Of a DNA stretch of 64,000 nucleotides, positions 1 through 10,689 are shown piece by piece (the stretch's first letter is position 1; every line of letters begins with the position of its first letter). Origin of the DNA: Stenotrophomonas maltophilia. GTDB taxonomy: Bacteria > Pseudomonadota > Gammaproteobacteria > Xanthomonadales > Xanthomonadaceae. Made by a program: the position numbers and the translations under genes. The DNA lies in NCBI RefSeq assembly GCF_023518235.1, contig NZ_CP090423.1:3365001-3429000 (forward strand), in the 5' to 3' direction. Below the pieces are notes generated by a model that was given only the letters and a program-made list of their open reading frames with translations, did no database searches and was not told the DNA's origin.

Positions 1-1547
<1,547 letters not shown>

Positions 1548-1671
1548 TAACCTCAAGTTGCCTTGGCTTTACGACAGCGTCGTAAGAGCATCCAAGTGCA
1601 CGCTACGTCACAAGAACTATGCGAGGCTGGCGCCTTGTCCCACCGGGACGAGTGCGACTCTCCAAAAGCCT
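1548..1671 (+). other. 23S-5S internal spacer
   Basis: Transcribed spacer of about 125 nt between the 23S and 5S genes. It carries no tRNA-like cloverleaf, and no T-arm consensus (GGTTCGA) is visible. It contains short processing-stem sequence such as CTTGTCCCACCGGGACGAG. Only one 5S copy follows. Confidence 0.7.
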
Positions 1672-1787
1672 CCCTGGTGAAATTAGCGCTGTGGAACCAC
1701 CCGATCCCATCCCGAACTCGGAAGTGAAACGCAGCTGCGCCGATGGTAGTGTGGCTCAAGCCATGCGAGAGTAGGTCATCGCCAGGG
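1672..1787 (+). rRNA. rrf: 5S ribosomal RNA
   Basis: The core GAACCACCCGATCCCATCCC followed by GAACTCGGAAGTGAAACGC is diagnostic of proteobacterial 5S rRNA. The ends CCCTGGTGA and TCGCCAGGG pair as helix I. Exact mature ends are uncertain by 1-3 nt. It is the last gene of the rRNA operon and is followed at once by a strong terminator. Confidence 0.95.
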
Positions 1788-1796
1788 TTTATACCC

Positions 1797-1830
1797 AAAA
1801 ACCCCGCTGCTCACGCAGCGGGGTTTTTCT
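1797..1830 (+). terminator. rRNA operon terminator
   Basis: Perfect hairpin with arms ACCCCGCTGC and GCAGCGGGGT around a TCAC loop, flanked by A5 and followed by TTTTTCTTT. This is a classic intrinsic terminator closing the rRNA operon. Confidence 0.93.
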
Positions 1831-1851
1831 TTGTGCGCAGGAAAGATCGTG

Positions 1852-1987
1852 GTTGCCGGCCAGCGGCCGGCACTACCCGTGAGGCGATAGCGGTGATCGC
1901 GCTCGGTAGAGCCACGCCATGCGCGGATGCGTGGTGCGGGCCTGCGCAACACGCGCGCCGTGGTTGCCGGCCGGCGGCCGGCACTAC
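1852..1987. repeat. Three GTAG/REP (SMAG-like) palindromes
   Basis: Two minus-oriented copies (about 1852-1876 and 1963-1987) share the core TTGCCGGCC-N-GGCCGGCACTAC, where CTAC is the GTAG head on the other strand. Between them a plus-oriented GTAGAGCCACGC copy starts at 1906 with a GCGTGGTGC partner arm. They fill the gap between the rRNA operon and the convergent chemoreceptor gene. Apart from these, the terminator at 1797 and the one at 2052, I see nothing in this roughly 270-nt gap. Confidence 0.8.
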
Positions 1988-2051
1988 CGGCCCGATGGAT
2001 CGAGACCACCGGGCGTGCCCTTGCCGTGATCCATCACACAGAACACATGGA

Positions 2052-2078
2052 AAAACGGCGCCCTGCGGGCGCCGTTTT
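2052..2078 (-). terminator. Terminator of the chemoreceptor gene
   Basis: Perfect 12-bp stem (AAAACGGCGCCC / GGGCGCCGTTTT) with a TGC loop, about 25 nt past the stop codon of the minus-strand chemoreceptor. Read on the minus strand it ends in TTTT followed by another T and CC, as expected for an intrinsic terminator. Confidence 0.85.
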
Positions 2079-2103
2079 CATCAGATTGCGTTACCCCCGG
2101 GGA

Positions 2104-4209
2104 TCAGGCAACGCGTGCGATCCCCTGCATTTCCTGCTGGCGGAAAACCGAGACCGCTTCGGTCAGCGTCCCGGCCTGCGATTGCAGTTCGCGTGCCGCG
2201 GCGGTGGCTTCCTCCACCAGTGCTGCGTTCTGTTGCGTGGCCTGGTCCATCTGCACCACGGTCTGGTTGATCTGCTCGATGCCGATCGACTGTTCCTGCG
2301 AGGCGGCGGAGATCTCGCGCATCAGGTGACTGACGTTCTCCACACCACCGACGATGCCCTGCATGCGCTGGCCGGCATCGGCGACCAGCTGGGCGCCCTC
2401 ACCGACCTGGCGACCGGCTTCGTCGATCAGCGCCTTGATCTCCTGTGCAGCGGCGGCCGAACGCTGTGCGAGCACGCGAACCTCACTGGCAACCACGGCG
2501 AAGCCACGACCCTGCTCGCCGGCGCGCGCCGCTTCAACTGCCGCATTCAGCGCCAGGATGTTGGTCTGGAAGGCAATGCCGTCGATCACGCCGGTGATGT
2601 CACCGATCCGCTTCGACGCGCCTTCAATGGCCTGCATCGTGTCGACCACCTGTTGCATCACGGCGTTGCCGTCGCCGGCGGCACTCTGTGTGGACGCGGC
2701 CAGCTCACTGGCCTGGCGGGCATGGGCGGCGTTCTGGCGGACGGTGGAGGTGAGCTCCTCCATCGATGCTGCAGTCTCCTGCAGATGCGCCGCCTGGCGC
2801 TCGCTGCGTTCGGACAGCGCGCCATTGCCGGCAGCGATCTCACTGGCGGCCGTGCTGATCGAGGCGGCGCACTGCTGGATGTGGCCCACCATGCGAGAGA
2901 GCTGGCCGGCGGTGGCGTTGGCGTCGCGCTGGATCGCGGCGAACGCGCCGTGATGTTCGCCGTGCATGCGCCGGTCGAGATCACCACTGGCCAGCGCAGA
3001 AAGCATCTGCCTTACCTCATCAACGGTGCTGCCGAGCGTGTCCAGCAGCTGGTTGATGCCGCCGGTCAGGCCATCGAGGAAGCTGGCGCCCTCGCGTGCC
3101 TGCAGGCGCTGGTCGAGGTCCCCCGCAGCGGCAGCGGCGACGATGCCGGCCACCGCGTTCTCCAGTGCCAGTTCATGGGTACGGTCATGCCACTCCACCG
3201 CAAAGCCCAGGCGCAGGCCCTGTGCGTCGAATACCGGAGTAACCACCTGGGCGAAGTGCACCGGGCCGATCTGTACCTTGCCGTTGTGGGTGACCTGCAG
3301 TCCATTGAGGATGGCGCGGATACGCTCGGGATTGGCATGGAAGCGGTGGATGCTGCTGCCGACCAGGCGCTCCGCATCGAAATCGGGAAAGGCCTGGCGC
3401 AGCGTTGCCTGCTGGTTGCGCAGCAGGGCCACCACCGAGCGATTCACATAGCGGATCACGTGGTCGTTGTCGGCGATCATCATCGCCGTGCGCGAGGCAT
3501 CCAAGGCTTGTCGGATCTGTGCGTTCTCGGCGTTGGCAGCGGCCTCGCGACTGCGCTGCGCCTGCACGTGCCGCGCGGTATCGGCCAGTGCATGGGCCAG
3601 CGAGCCGGGTGCGTAGGCCGTGGTGTTGGCATGGACGGCCAGGTCTGCGCCGGTGGCGATGTCGCGCGCCAGCGCGGCCAATCGCCGCGGACCGTGGCCC
3701 AGTGCCTCGGTCTGCTGGCGCAAACGCTGGGCGACCTGACCGAGCAGCACGGTCAGCCCGACGAGCACGCCGGCCTGCAGCAGCGCCGGGCCTGGCGCTG
3801 CCCCGTGCAGCAGCGGAACCAGCAGGGACAGCGTGCCGACAGCGCCTGCCAGCCATACCGGCAGACGGTCGCGGTGGCCGAGCAGAACCCCGAGCAGCAA
3901 TGCGATCGGCAATGCGGGCGACAAGCCGACGATCATGCCCACCACAGCCAGCTGCGCTGCGAGCAGCAGCGCCAGACCATTGCGGGCGATGGGACTGCCG
4001 GCCAGGGGGCCAGCCAGCCACGCCGCCGGCAACACGGCGGCCGCTGCCAGCGAAGCCTCCAGCAGGTGGTTGCCGCGCAGGGCCAGCCACAGACCTGCGG
4101 CAGCCAGCGCTGCGCTGCCGATCAGCAGATGACGGTCACCGCGGCGGGCGAGCTGCAGCAGGTGCGGCAGGCAGGTGGTATCGGGGGGGCGGGAGGATGC
4201 AATGGACAT
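2104..4209 (-). CDS. Methyl-accepting chemotaxis protein with PAS domain
   Basis: Chemoreceptor of 701 aa expected to signal to CheA/CheW. Residues about 25-170 form four to five hydrophobic helices with little periplasmic domain, suggesting sensing inside the membrane or cytoplasm. A PAS-like region follows (about 235-350, with VIRYVNRS). Next come HAMP-like segments with repeated GDLD motifs, and a C-terminal signalling domain with the hairpin tip [20 protein letters not shown] (about 580-600). There is no obvious CheR-binding pentapeptide at the C-terminus. The ligand cannot be told. A run of seven G (minus strand C) at 4183-4189 lies within the first ten codons. It stands alone, not in a che cluster. 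Start chosen at MSIASS, the first Met of the frame. Confidence 0.92.
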   Translation of the reverse strand: MSIASSRPPDTTCLPHLLQLARRGDRHLLIGSAALAAAGLWLALRGNHLLEASLAAAAVLPAAWLAGPLAGSPIARNGLALLLAAQLAVVGMIVGLSPALPIALLLGVLLGHRDRLPVWLAGAVGTLSLLVPLLHGAAPGPALLQAGVLVGLTVLLGQVAQRLRQQTEALGHGPRRLAALARDIATGADLAVHANTTAYAPGSLAHALADTARHVQAQRSREAAANAENAQIRQALDASRTAMMIADNDHVIRYVNRSVVALLRNQQATLRQAFPDFDAERLVGSSIHRFHANPERIRAILNGLQVTHNGKVQIGPVHFAQVVTPVFDAQGLRLGFAVEWHDRTHELALENAVAGIVAAAAAGDLDQRLQAREGASFLDGLTGGINQLLDTLGSTVDEVRQMLSALASGDLDRRMHGEHHGAFAAIQRDANATAGQLSRMVGHIQQCAASISTAASEIAAGNGALSERSERQAAHLQETAASMEELTSTVRQNAAHARQASELAASTQSAAGDGNAVMQQVVDTMQAIEGASKRIGDITGVIDGIAFQTNILALNAAVEAARAGEQGRGFAVVASEVRVLAQRSAAAAQEIKALIDEAGRQVGEGAQLVADAGQRMQGIVGGVENVSHLMREISAASQEQSIGIEQINQTVVQMDQATQQNAALVEEATAAARELQSQAGTLTEAVSVFRQQEMQGIARVA

Positions 4210-4499
4210 CGGCGACTCCTGGATCAGCAGACGACAGCGGTCACGCCGCAGCGCACGCAGATATGCGCGTGCAGGACATGGACCGGGAATTCAGGGAATG
4301 CGGCGCGGACAGCGACGCGGAGACGGGACACCGTGGCCACATCCTGTGGGTGACGGTGCAGCAGAGCGGGCATGCGGACTTCCTTGCAGAACCTGACACA
4401 CGCCGCAGGCCCGACCGGACCTGCGTGCCGCGGGCGCAGGGGCCCGCAACTGATGTATCGGCCGCAAACGCGCAGAGTGAAGTGCGCGGACGCTGCGAC

Positions 4500-5354
4500 T
4501 CAGCCGGCGTTGTCGACAGCGAGGAAGCGCAGGATCACCTCGGCGATCTGCGCCGGTGTTTCCATGTGCAGGTGATGGTTGCCGGCGAACAGCGCCAGCC
4601 GTCCATCACGCAGGTGGCGCAGGCGGTCGCTGCGCATCGGCTCGGGGTAGTAGGACTGTGCCGGCGTGGCGTAGATGACCTGCGTCGGGCAGGCGATGGC
4701 CTGCAGCAGGTTGTCGATCTGGCCTTCGCTGAGCCGGATCGCGGTGGGCAGCATCAGGCGCGGGTCGCTGCACCAGCGATAGCCGCCCTGGACCGGTTCC
4801 ACACCGCGTTCGACCAGCAGGCGTGCACAGGGCTCGCTGAGCTGGTTGGCCATCATCCGCGCACGGATCGGTGCGGCCAGATCGGGAAACACGCGCAGCT
4901 GCTTGCGCGCCAGCCCACGCGTGGCATTCACATGCTCGCGCAGGCGATGGGCGGTGTCTTCCTCGGGGCCACGCAGGCCACCCAGTGCCTCGATCGCCAC
5001 CAACCGTTCCACGCGATCGCTGACCGAGGCGGTGAGGCTGGCGATGCCGGCACCCATCGAATGACCAAGCAGGCTGAAGCGGTCCCAGCCCAGCGCATCG
5101 GCCACATCGAGCACGTGGCAGATCGCGGCGGCGGTGGTGTAGCTGGCGCCCGCCGGCAGGTGCGCGCTGTGGCCATGCCCGGGCAGGTCGATCGCCACCA
5201 GCTGCAACGATGACAGGTGCGGGGCCAGCGGCACGAAGCTGGCGGCATTGTCGAGCCAACCATGCAGGGCCAGCACGCGCGGACCGTCACCGTCATGGCG
5301 CAGGCCGGCAACGCGCGCGCCAGCGACCTCCAGTTCAAACGGTTGCAGACTCAT
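4500..5354 (-). CDS. Alpha/beta-fold hydrolase
   Basis: A 284-aa serine hydrolase of the alpha/beta fold. The oxyanion region [10 protein letters not shown], the nucleophile elbow GHSMGAG and a late histidine in NHHLHMETP give the expected Ser-Asp-His layout. Substrate is unknown. The start is placed at [10 protein letters not shown] because its ATG overlaps the hemH stop (ATGA), so the two genes are very likely translationally coupled. The open frame continues 92 codons upstream, but that stretch lies over hemH and looks like shadow sequence. Related hydrolases next to hemH are annotated only as hydrolases, and a role in haem metabolism is not shown. Confidence 0.9.
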   Translation of the reverse strand: MSLQPFELEVAGARVAGLRHDGDGPRVLALHGWLDNAASFVPLAPHLSSLQLVAIDLPGHGHSAHLPAGASYTTAAAICHVLDVADALGWDRFSLLGHSMGAGIASLTASVSDRVERLVAIEALGGLRGPEEDTAHRLREHVNATRGLARKQLRVFPDLAAPIRARMMANQLSEPCARLLVERGVEPVQGGYRWCSDPRLMLPTAIRLSEGQIDNLLQAIACPTQVIYATPAQSYYPEPMRSDRLRHLRDGRLALFAGNHHLHMETPAQIAEVILRFLAVDNAG

Positions 5355-6328
5355 GCCAGCGCGGCCACGGCCAGCTGTGCCAGTGCGCGTGCGTGCTCCG
5401 CATCGGCGTTGAGGCACGGGATGTAGCGCATCGCCGCGCCACGCTCGGCCAGTGTCTCGGTGAAGCCCAGCGCCACTTCTTCCAGCGTTTCCAGGCAATC
5501 GGTGGCAAAGCCCGGGCAGACCACGTCGATCTGCTTCACCCCGGACTCGGCCAGCGCCCACAGGCTCGGCTCGGCGTACGGCTGCAACCAGCGTTCGCGG
5601 CCGAAGCGCGACTGGTAGCCCATCTGCCACTGGTCGCTGCTCAGGCCCAGTGCTTGGGCGATGGCCTGCGCGCTGGCTTCGCAGCGTTGCGGATACGGAT
5701 CGCCTGCGTCAGCCAGGCGCTGCGGAATGCCATGGAAGGAGAACATCAGTGTCTGGCCGCGGCCATGCTGTTCCCAGTAGCGGCGGATCGATTCGGCCAC
5801 CGCCTCGACCCAGCCCGGGTCGACGGCGTAGTCGCGCACCAGACTGACGGCCACCGCAGGGTTGCTGCGTTGCCAGGCATCCACCTTGTCCTGCACCGAG
5901 GCTGTGGTGGTGGTCGAGTACTGCGGGTACAGCGGCAGCACCACGATGCGGCGCGCGCCATCGGCCGCCAGGCGGTCAAGTTCGCCGGTCAGCGCGGGTT
6001 CGCCATAGCGCATGGCGTGGCGCACCGTCAGCGCCGGCAGCAGGCGCTGCATGGCCTGCGCCAGCTGACGCGTATGCACCATCAACGGAGAACCCTCGGG
6101 CAGCCAGACCTGGGCGTACTTGGCCGCGGAACGGCCGCTGCGCAGCGGCAGGATCAAGCCGCGCAGCAACGGCTGCCACAGCAGCGCCGGGATCGAGACC
6201 ACGCGGGGGTCGGACAGGAATTCAGCCAGGTAACGGCGTACGGCGGGGGCCGTCGGCGTCTCGGGCGTGCCTAGGTTGACCGCCAGCACTGCGGTATCGG
6301 GTGCGTCGAGCATGGGCGTCATTGTCAC
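5351..6328 (-). CDS. hemH: Ferrochelatase (protohaem ferro-lyase)
   Basis: Inserts Fe2+ into protoporphyrin IX, the last step of haem b synthesis. Family signatures are visible: NLGTPE near the N-terminus, the ferrochelatase motif SFHGIPQR, and the conserved C-terminal [14 protein letters not shown]. Length of 325 aa is normal. The first in-frame ATGs give MTMTPML; starting at the second Met would remove two residues. It is the first gene of a two-gene unit with the downstream hydrolase (ATGA overlap). The 150 nt to the divergent SYLF gene hold both promoters, which I could not assign firmly. Confidence 0.96.
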   Translation of the reverse strand: MTMTPMLDAPDTAVLAVNLGTPETPTAPAVRRYLAEFLSDPRVVSIPALLWQPLLRGLILPLRSGRSAAKYAQVWLPEGSPLMVHTRQLAQAMQRLLPALTVRHAMRYGEPALTGELDRLAADGARRIVVLPLYPQYSTTTTASVQDKVDAWQRSNPAVAVSLVRDYAVDPGWVEAVAESIRRYWEQHGRGQTLMFSFHGIPQRLADAGDPYPQRCEASAQAIAQALGLSSDQWQMGYQSRFGRERWLQPYAEPSLWALAESGVKQIDVVCPGFATDCLETLEEVALGFTETLAERGAAMRYIPCLNADAEHARALAQLAVAALA

Positions 6329-6478
6329 CGATCCGGCGCCGCGCCGGGATGCAGGGTTCGGATTGCAGGCATAGTGCGCATCAATGTGAGCAGGGAACGC
6401 TCATTGGAGATTCATGACAACACTACTAATTTCAGTCACTTGCTATATCTTCCTATGGACTGACTTCTGGAGCCTGCC

Positions 6479-7369
6479 ATGCGTCGCCCGATCCAAGCCC
6501 TGCTGATCGCCGCCAGCCTGCTGTCCAGCCAGGCCATGGCCGGACCGCAGGAAGACCAGCGCGCCCGCAACGCGGTGCGTGTGCTGGCCGAAATCCAGGA
6601 AATCCCTGAACAGGGCATTCCGGACAAATTGCTCGACGAAGGCCGCGCGGTCATCGTCATTCCCGACACGATCAAGGCCGGCCTGGTCATCGGCGGACGC
6701 CGCGGCCATGGCCTGATGTCGGTGCGCATGCCCAATGGCGCCTGGTCCAGCCCGGTGTTCGTGAAGCTGACCGGCGGCAGCATCGGCTTCCAGGCCGGCG
6801 TGCAGTCCTCGGACGTGGTGCTGGTGTTCCGCAATGACCGCAGCCTGGACAATCTGGTCAACGGCAAGTTCACGCTGGGCGCCGACGCCGGCGTTGCGGC
6901 CGGTCCGGTCGGCCGCAATGCCGCCGCTGCCACCGACGGCCAGCTGAAGGCCGAGATCTGGTCGTGGTCGCGTGCCCGTGGCCTGTTTGCCGGTGTTGCA
7001 TTGGACGGTGCGGTGCTGCAGATCGATGATGCCGCCAATCTGGACGCCTACGGCAGCAACACCACGCCGCGGATGATCTTCGAGGGCCGCGCCGCCGGTG
7101 CGCCGTCGATGGATGTGGTCGCCTTCCGCGACCGTCTGGAAGAAGCCACCTACGCCGCGCGCAACAACCGCGCCGGCAACGGCGGCAACGCACCGCGCGC
7201 CCCGGCCCCGGCCGTGGCGCCGGCGCCTGTTCAGGCAGCTCCTGCGGCCCCGGCCGAGGCCACCACCGCGCCGTTGCAGAACGTGCCACAGAACCCGCCG
7301 CCGCAGCAGCAGGGCTTCCAGCCGGTCAACGACGGCGAAATCCGCACGGAAACGCTGGGCGGAAACTGA
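6479..7369 (+). CDS. SYLF/Ysc84-type lipid-binding protein, secreted
   Basis: A 296-aa protein with a Sec signal peptide (about 1-21, cut after SSQAMA). A SYLF (Ysc84) domain follows at about 25-220, recognisable by IVIPDTIKAGLVIGGRRGHG and by the block GKFTLGADAGVAAGPVGRNA. SYLF domains bind phosphoinositides in eukaryotes; the bacterial role is unclear. Residues about 235-285 are a low-complexity Ala/Pro/Gln tail, probably extracytoplasmic linker. It is 75 nt upstream of tatA in the same direction but a shared function is not implied. The RBS CTGGAG lies just before the ATG. Confidence 0.88.
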   Translation: MRRPIQALLIAASLLSSQAMAGPQEDQRARNAVRVLAEIQEIPEQGIPDKLLDEGRAVIVIPDTIKAGLVIGGRRGHGLMSVRMPNGAWSSPVFVKLTGGSIGFQAGVQSSDVVLVFRNDRSLDNLVNGKFTLGADAGVAAGPVGRNAAAATDGQLKAEIWSWSRARGLFAGVALDGAVLQIDDAANLDAYGSNTTPRMIFEGRAAGAPSMDVVAFRDRLEEATYAARNNRAGNGGNAPRAPAPAVAPAPVQAAPAAPAEATTAPLQNVPQNPPPQQQGFQPVNDGEIRTETLGGN

Positions 7370-7444
7370 CTTTTGTCACGCGCGCCGGTTAACAGCCGGT
7401 GCGCTATGCTCGACAGCCTGATCACTAACGTAACGAGCGTCTTT

Positions 7445-7672
7445 ATGGGCAGTTTCAGCATCTGGCATTGGTTGGTCGTGCTGGCGATCGTTCTGCTGGT
7501 GTTCGGCACCAAGCGCCTGACCAGCGGCGCCAAGGACCTCGGCTCGGCGGTCAAGGAATTCAAGAAGGGCATGCGCGACGAGGACAAACCGAACGCGCAG
7601 CTGGGCGATGAGTCGCGCAGCCAGGATGCCTCGCGCACCGCGCAGGACGAGCACGACCGCAACGCTCGCTGA
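7445..7672 (+). CDS. tatA: Sec-independent translocase subunit TatA
   Basis: Pore-forming subunit of the twin-arginine translocase, 75 aa from the start MGSFSIWHW. One N-terminal transmembrane helix is followed by the hinge FGTKRL and the amphipathic helix [13 protein letters not shown], then an acidic tail. An upstream in-frame ATG would add 24 residues with no family match, so the shorter start is preferred. It is first in tatABC and 15 nt before tatB. Confidence 0.95.
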   Translation: MGSFSIWHWLVVLAIVLLVFGTKRLTSGAKDLGSAVKEFKKGMRDEDKPNAQLGDESRSQDASRTAQDEHDRNAR

Positions 7673-7687
7673 TCCGGAGCGGTCGCG

Positions 7688-8149
7688 GTGTTCGATATCG
7701 GCTTCAGCGAACTGCTGGTGATTGCGGTGGTGGCCCTGGTGGTGCTCGGTCCTGAGCGCCTGCCCAAGGCGGCCCGCTTCGCCGGCCTGTGGGTGCGCCG
7801 TGCCCGTACGCAATGGGATTCGGTGAAACAGGAACTGGAGCGCGAGCTGCAGGCCGAGGAAATCAAGCGGCAGATGCAGGACGTGCGCCAGGGCATGCAG
7901 GACACCGAGAACCAGCTGCGCGCCAGCGGTGAGGCGATCCGTCGCGAAGCCCAGCAGGCGCAGCACGAAGGGGACGCCTTGGCGCAGGAAGTGCGCGCGC
8001 CGGCGCCGGCGGATGTTCCGCCGCACCTGAGCGAACCTGAGGCGGCCGACGCTGCGGCACAGGACGGCGCTGCGGTTCCAACCACGGCTGACACGGCCGT
8101 CGAAACCAGTGCGACGCCGCAGCCGCAGAGCACGGAGCGCCATCCATGA
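7688..8149 (+). CDS. tatB: Sec-independent translocase subunit TatB
   Basis: TatB binds TatC to form the twin-arginine substrate receptor. The 153-aa protein starts at GTG with [20 protein letters not shown], the canonical TatB membrane helix followed by [10 protein letters not shown] long charged coiled-coil region (about 45-95) and an Ala/Pro-rich C-terminus follow. The last codon overlaps the tatC start (ATGA). The GTG start sits 15 nt after the tatA stop, with GGAGCGG as a likely Shine-Dalgarno. Confidence 0.95.
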   Translation: MFDIGFSELLVIAVVALVVLGPERLPKAARFAGLWVRRARTQWDSVKQELERELQAEEIKRQMQDVRQGMQDTENQLRASGEAIRREAQQAQHEGDALAQEVRAPAPADVPPHLSEPEAADAAAQDGAAVPTTADTAVETSATPQPQSTERHP

Positions 8150-8895
8150 GCGAACAGGACTTCGGCGAAAGCTCGCTGGTCGAACATCTGGTGGAACTGC
8201 GCGGGCGCCTGGTGCGCGCGCTGCTGGGCCTGGGCGTGGTGCTGCTGGGGCTGTTGCCCTTTACCCAGCGGCTGTACAACGCCCTGGCCGAGCCGTTGGT
8301 TTCGCAGCTGCCCAACGGGCAGACGATGATCGCCACCAATCCGGCCGGCGCCTTCTTCGCACCGTTGAAACTGACCTTCTTCGTGGCTTTGTTCGTGGCG
8401 GTGCCGTGGCTGCTGTACCAGCTGTGGGCGTTCGTTGCGCCTGGCCTGTACGCGCGCGAGAAGCGCCTGGCGGTGCCGCTGCTGGTGTCATCGGTGCTGC
8501 TGTTCTACACCGGCTGTGCGTTCGCCTACTTCCTGGTGCTGCCGGCGGTGTTCCACTTCCTGACCACCTTCAGCCCGGACGTGATCGCGATCACTCCGGA
8601 TGCGAATGCCTATCTGGACTTCGTGCTGGCGATCTTCTTCGCCTTCGGCGGCAGTTTCGAACTGCCGGTGGCGATGGTGATCCTGGTGCTGCTGGGCTGG
8701 GTGACGCCGCAGCAGTTCAAGGAAGGGCGCGGCTACGCGATCGTCGGCATCTTCGTGCTGGCGGCGGTGCTGACCCCGCCGGACGTGGTGTCGCAGCTGA
8801 TGCTGGCGATCCCGATGTGCCTGCTGTACGAGCTGGGCATCCACGCCGCACGCTGGCTGGTGCCGTCCTCGGCAGTGAAGAAACCCGCCGCGTGA
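8146..8895 (+). CDS. tatC: Sec-independent translocase subunit TatC
   Basis: Polytopic core of the Tat translocase, 249 aa with six hydrophobic segments. The N-terminus carries the conserved [14 protein letters not shown], the cytoplasmic region that reads the RR signal peptide. Other family signatures are [20 protein letters not shown] and a late [10 protein letters not shown]. It is the last gene of tatABC, translationally coupled to tatB by ATGA, and is followed by an inverted pair of GTAG palindromes. Confidence 0.96.
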   Translation: MSEQDFGESSLVEHLVELRGRLVRALLGLGVVLLGLLPFTQRLYNALAEPLVSQLPNGQTMIATNPAGAFFAPLKLTFFVALFVAVPWLLYQLWAFVAPGLYAREKRLAVPLLVSSVLLFYTGCAFAYFLVLPAVFHFLTTFSPDVIAITPDANAYLDFVLAIFFAFGGSFELPVAMVILVLLGWVTPQQFKEGRGYAIVGIFVLAAVLTPPDVVSQLMLAIPMCLLYELGIHAARWLVPSSAVKKPAA

Positions 8896-8899
8896 TGCG

Positions 8900-8968
8900 G
8901 TAGCGCCGGGCCATGCCCGGCGTGCGGGGTTTGATGTGATGCCACCGCCGGGCATGGCCCGGCGCTAC
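8900..8968. repeat. Inverted pair of GTAG palindromes between convergent genes
   Basis: GTAGCGCCGGGCCATGCCCG opens a plus-oriented copy. A minus-oriented copy ends CCGGGCATGGCCCGGCGCTAC. The two are mutually complementary, so the RNA could fold as two small hairpins or one long one. It lies 4 nt after the tatC stop, between tatC and the convergent BPSS1780 gene, and may serve as a bidirectional terminator. Confidence 0.85.
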
Positions 8969-8980
8969 CGGTGGGACCGG

Positions 8981-9898
8981 TCAGGCGTGGAAGATGTCGC
9001 TGGAGGTCGGCGTGGTCGGGATCGGCGGGGCCGCGCGGCTGCCGCGATGTACGAACATCTGCTTCCACGCGGCATAGACCGCGCCGACGTAGAGCGGCAT
9101 CAACACCGTGGTCAGCACCAGCTGGGCGATGAAGGCCGCCGCCAGCGGGCCACCGATCAGCATCGCGATCTGGATCACGATCACGAACAGGATGTACATG
9201 CAGAACGCGGCGATCAGGCCGAGCACGGCAAACACGATCATCGCGCCGATGTTCTCGATGCAGCCCTGCAGGCTCAGACGCAGCGCGTGCATGCCGCTCT
9301 GCTTGTCGAACACCACCAGTGCCGGCTGGGTGAACATCGCCAGCGACAGCGCCACCGCGCTCAGGAACACCAGCAGCATCCACAGCGCAATGCGCTTGGC
9401 CGGCAGGTTGGCGACCAGCGCAGCCGCATCGTCCGGACTGATCTGCTGGCCGCTGCGGCTGATCTCTTCCATCTTGGTCATGACCTCGCTGAAGGCGGTG
9501 AAGCCCTCGCGGCCGATCATCAGGAACAGCAGCGCGCCCAGCAGCAGCACCGCCAGCACCTGGATCGCCAGCGGCACCAGCAGGTGGCTGACGCGGTGGT
9601 CGCGGATCGGCTGCAGCAGGTGCGAGGCCAGGCCCGGGCGGCCTTCGTCGATCTCGCCCACGGCGTACAGCATGCCGCCGAACATGATCGGCGAGATGGC
9701 CAGCGTCATCAGCTGCACGGCCAGGCCAGCGGCACCGGGAATCAGCGTCGACAGCAGGGTGACCACCCAGCTCACCAGCAGCCAGGTCAGGCCGATCCGG
9801 GCCAGCTGCAGCGGCGCACGCCGGTACAGCGAGAACGTATCCAGCAACCACTGGGCGCCCGCCGAAGCCGGCAGCTTGCGAATCTCTTTCATGGACAT
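8981..9898 (-). CDS. BPSS1780-type integral membrane protein
   Basis: A 305-aa polytopic protein with about six or seven hydrophobic helices, beginning MSMKEIRKLPASAGAQWL. This N-terminal pattern and the repeated GP-x-AA-F helices match the uncharacterised BPSS1780 membrane family of proteobacteria. A second Met two codons later (MKEIRK) could be the true start. No catalytic motif is visible. The short gap to the upstream amidotransferase (44 nt) on the same strand suggests co-transcription. Function unknown. Confidence 0.8.
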   Translation of the reverse strand: MSMKEIRKLPASAGAQWLLDTFSLYRRAPLQLARIGLTWLLVSWVVTLLSTLIPGAAGLAVQLMTLAISPIMFGGMLYAVGEIDEGRPGLASHLLQPIRDHRVSHLLVPLAIQVLAVLLLGALLFLMIGREGFTAFSEVMTKMEEISRSGQQISPDDAAALVANLPAKRIALWMLLVFLSAVALSLAMFTQPALVVFDKQSGMHALRLSLQGCIENIGAMIVFAVLGLIAAFCMYILFVIVIQIAMLIGGPLAAAFIAQLVLTTVLMPLYVGAVYAAWKQMFVHRGSRAAPPIPTTPTSSDIFHA

Positions 9899-9942
9899 CC
9901 GGGAAGGACAGGAGGGGGCCGGGCGGCTGCCCGTGGCGCCGA

Positions 9943-10689
9943 TTATCCCTGTTTTGCCGCCGGCTGGGCTGAAGACAGCCGCGCCTGGCGGACGAAGCGG
10001 CGCAGCAGCTGGCGCGCCAGCGGTGCGGCGCTGACCGCGCGCTCGATGCTGCGGGCACAGCCGCCGTGGCGGCCGATGCAGTCGGCACGGGCGCGCACAT
10101 AACCGCGCATGTGGTGGGTGGCGAACTCCGGATGGAACTGCACGCCCCAGGCCTGGCGCCCCCAGCGGAAGGCGTGGCAGCCGTCCAGCGGCGAACGGGC
10201 CAGCACCTCGGCCCCGTCGGGCGCGCGCAGCACGGTCTGCAGATGAGTGGCATGGGCGGCGAAATGCTGCGGCAGGCCCTGGAACAGCGGGTCCTGTGCG
10301 GCCTGCGGCTGCAGTTCCAGCTCGATGGTGCCGGACTCGCGGCCGGCCGGGTTGTAGGCCACTTCGCCGCCCAGCGCGTGCGCCAGCAGCTGATGGCCGT
10401 AGCAGATGCCAAACAACGGGCGGTCGTCATGGGCAGCCTGGCGCAGCCATGCGGCGCTGCGTTCGCTCCACTCGGCGTGGTCGGTGACGAACGCCGCCGA
10501 GCCGGTCACCAGCACGCCGGCGAAGGCGCGCGGGTCGGGCAATGCGTCGCCATGTTCAACATCGACCACCACGGTCTCGTGTTCTTCCAGCCCGGCGGCC
10601 ACGCGGATCCAGTGCGGGAAGCGCCCGTAGCGGCGCAGCGACGGCACCGGGCGGCCGGTTTCAACGATCAGGAAGGGAGCTGGGTTCAT
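9943..10689 (-). CDS. Class I glutamine amidotransferase-like protein
   Basis: A stand-alone GATase1 domain of 248 aa. The nucleophile elbow GICYGHQ gives the catalytic Cys, and WGVQFHPEF gives the His-Glu pair, so the triad is complete. It resembles the GMP synthase-like amidotransferases of unknown acceptor rather than GuaA itself, since no ATP-PPase domain follows. The C-terminal 40 residues are Arg/Ala-rich. Its ATG lies inside the last 29 nt of the upstream GspE-like gene, so coupled translation is likely. Confidence 0.88.
   Translation of the reverse strand: MNPAPFLIVETGRPVPSLRRYGRFPHWIRVAAGLEEHETVVVDVEHGDALPDPRAFAGVLVTGSAAFVTDHAEWSERSAAWLRQAAHDDRPLFGICYGHQLLAHALGGEVAYNPAGRESGTIELELQPQAAQDPLFQGLPQHFAAHATHLQTVLRAPDGAEVLARSPLDGCHAFRWGRQAWGVQFHPEFATHHMRGYVRARADCIGRHGGCARSIERAVSAAPLARQLLRRFVRQARLSSAQPAAKQG

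Noticed and set aside
1548..1671. tRNA gene in the 23S-5S spacer
   Set aside because: No T-arm (GGTTCGA), no CCA-like end, no cloverleaf.
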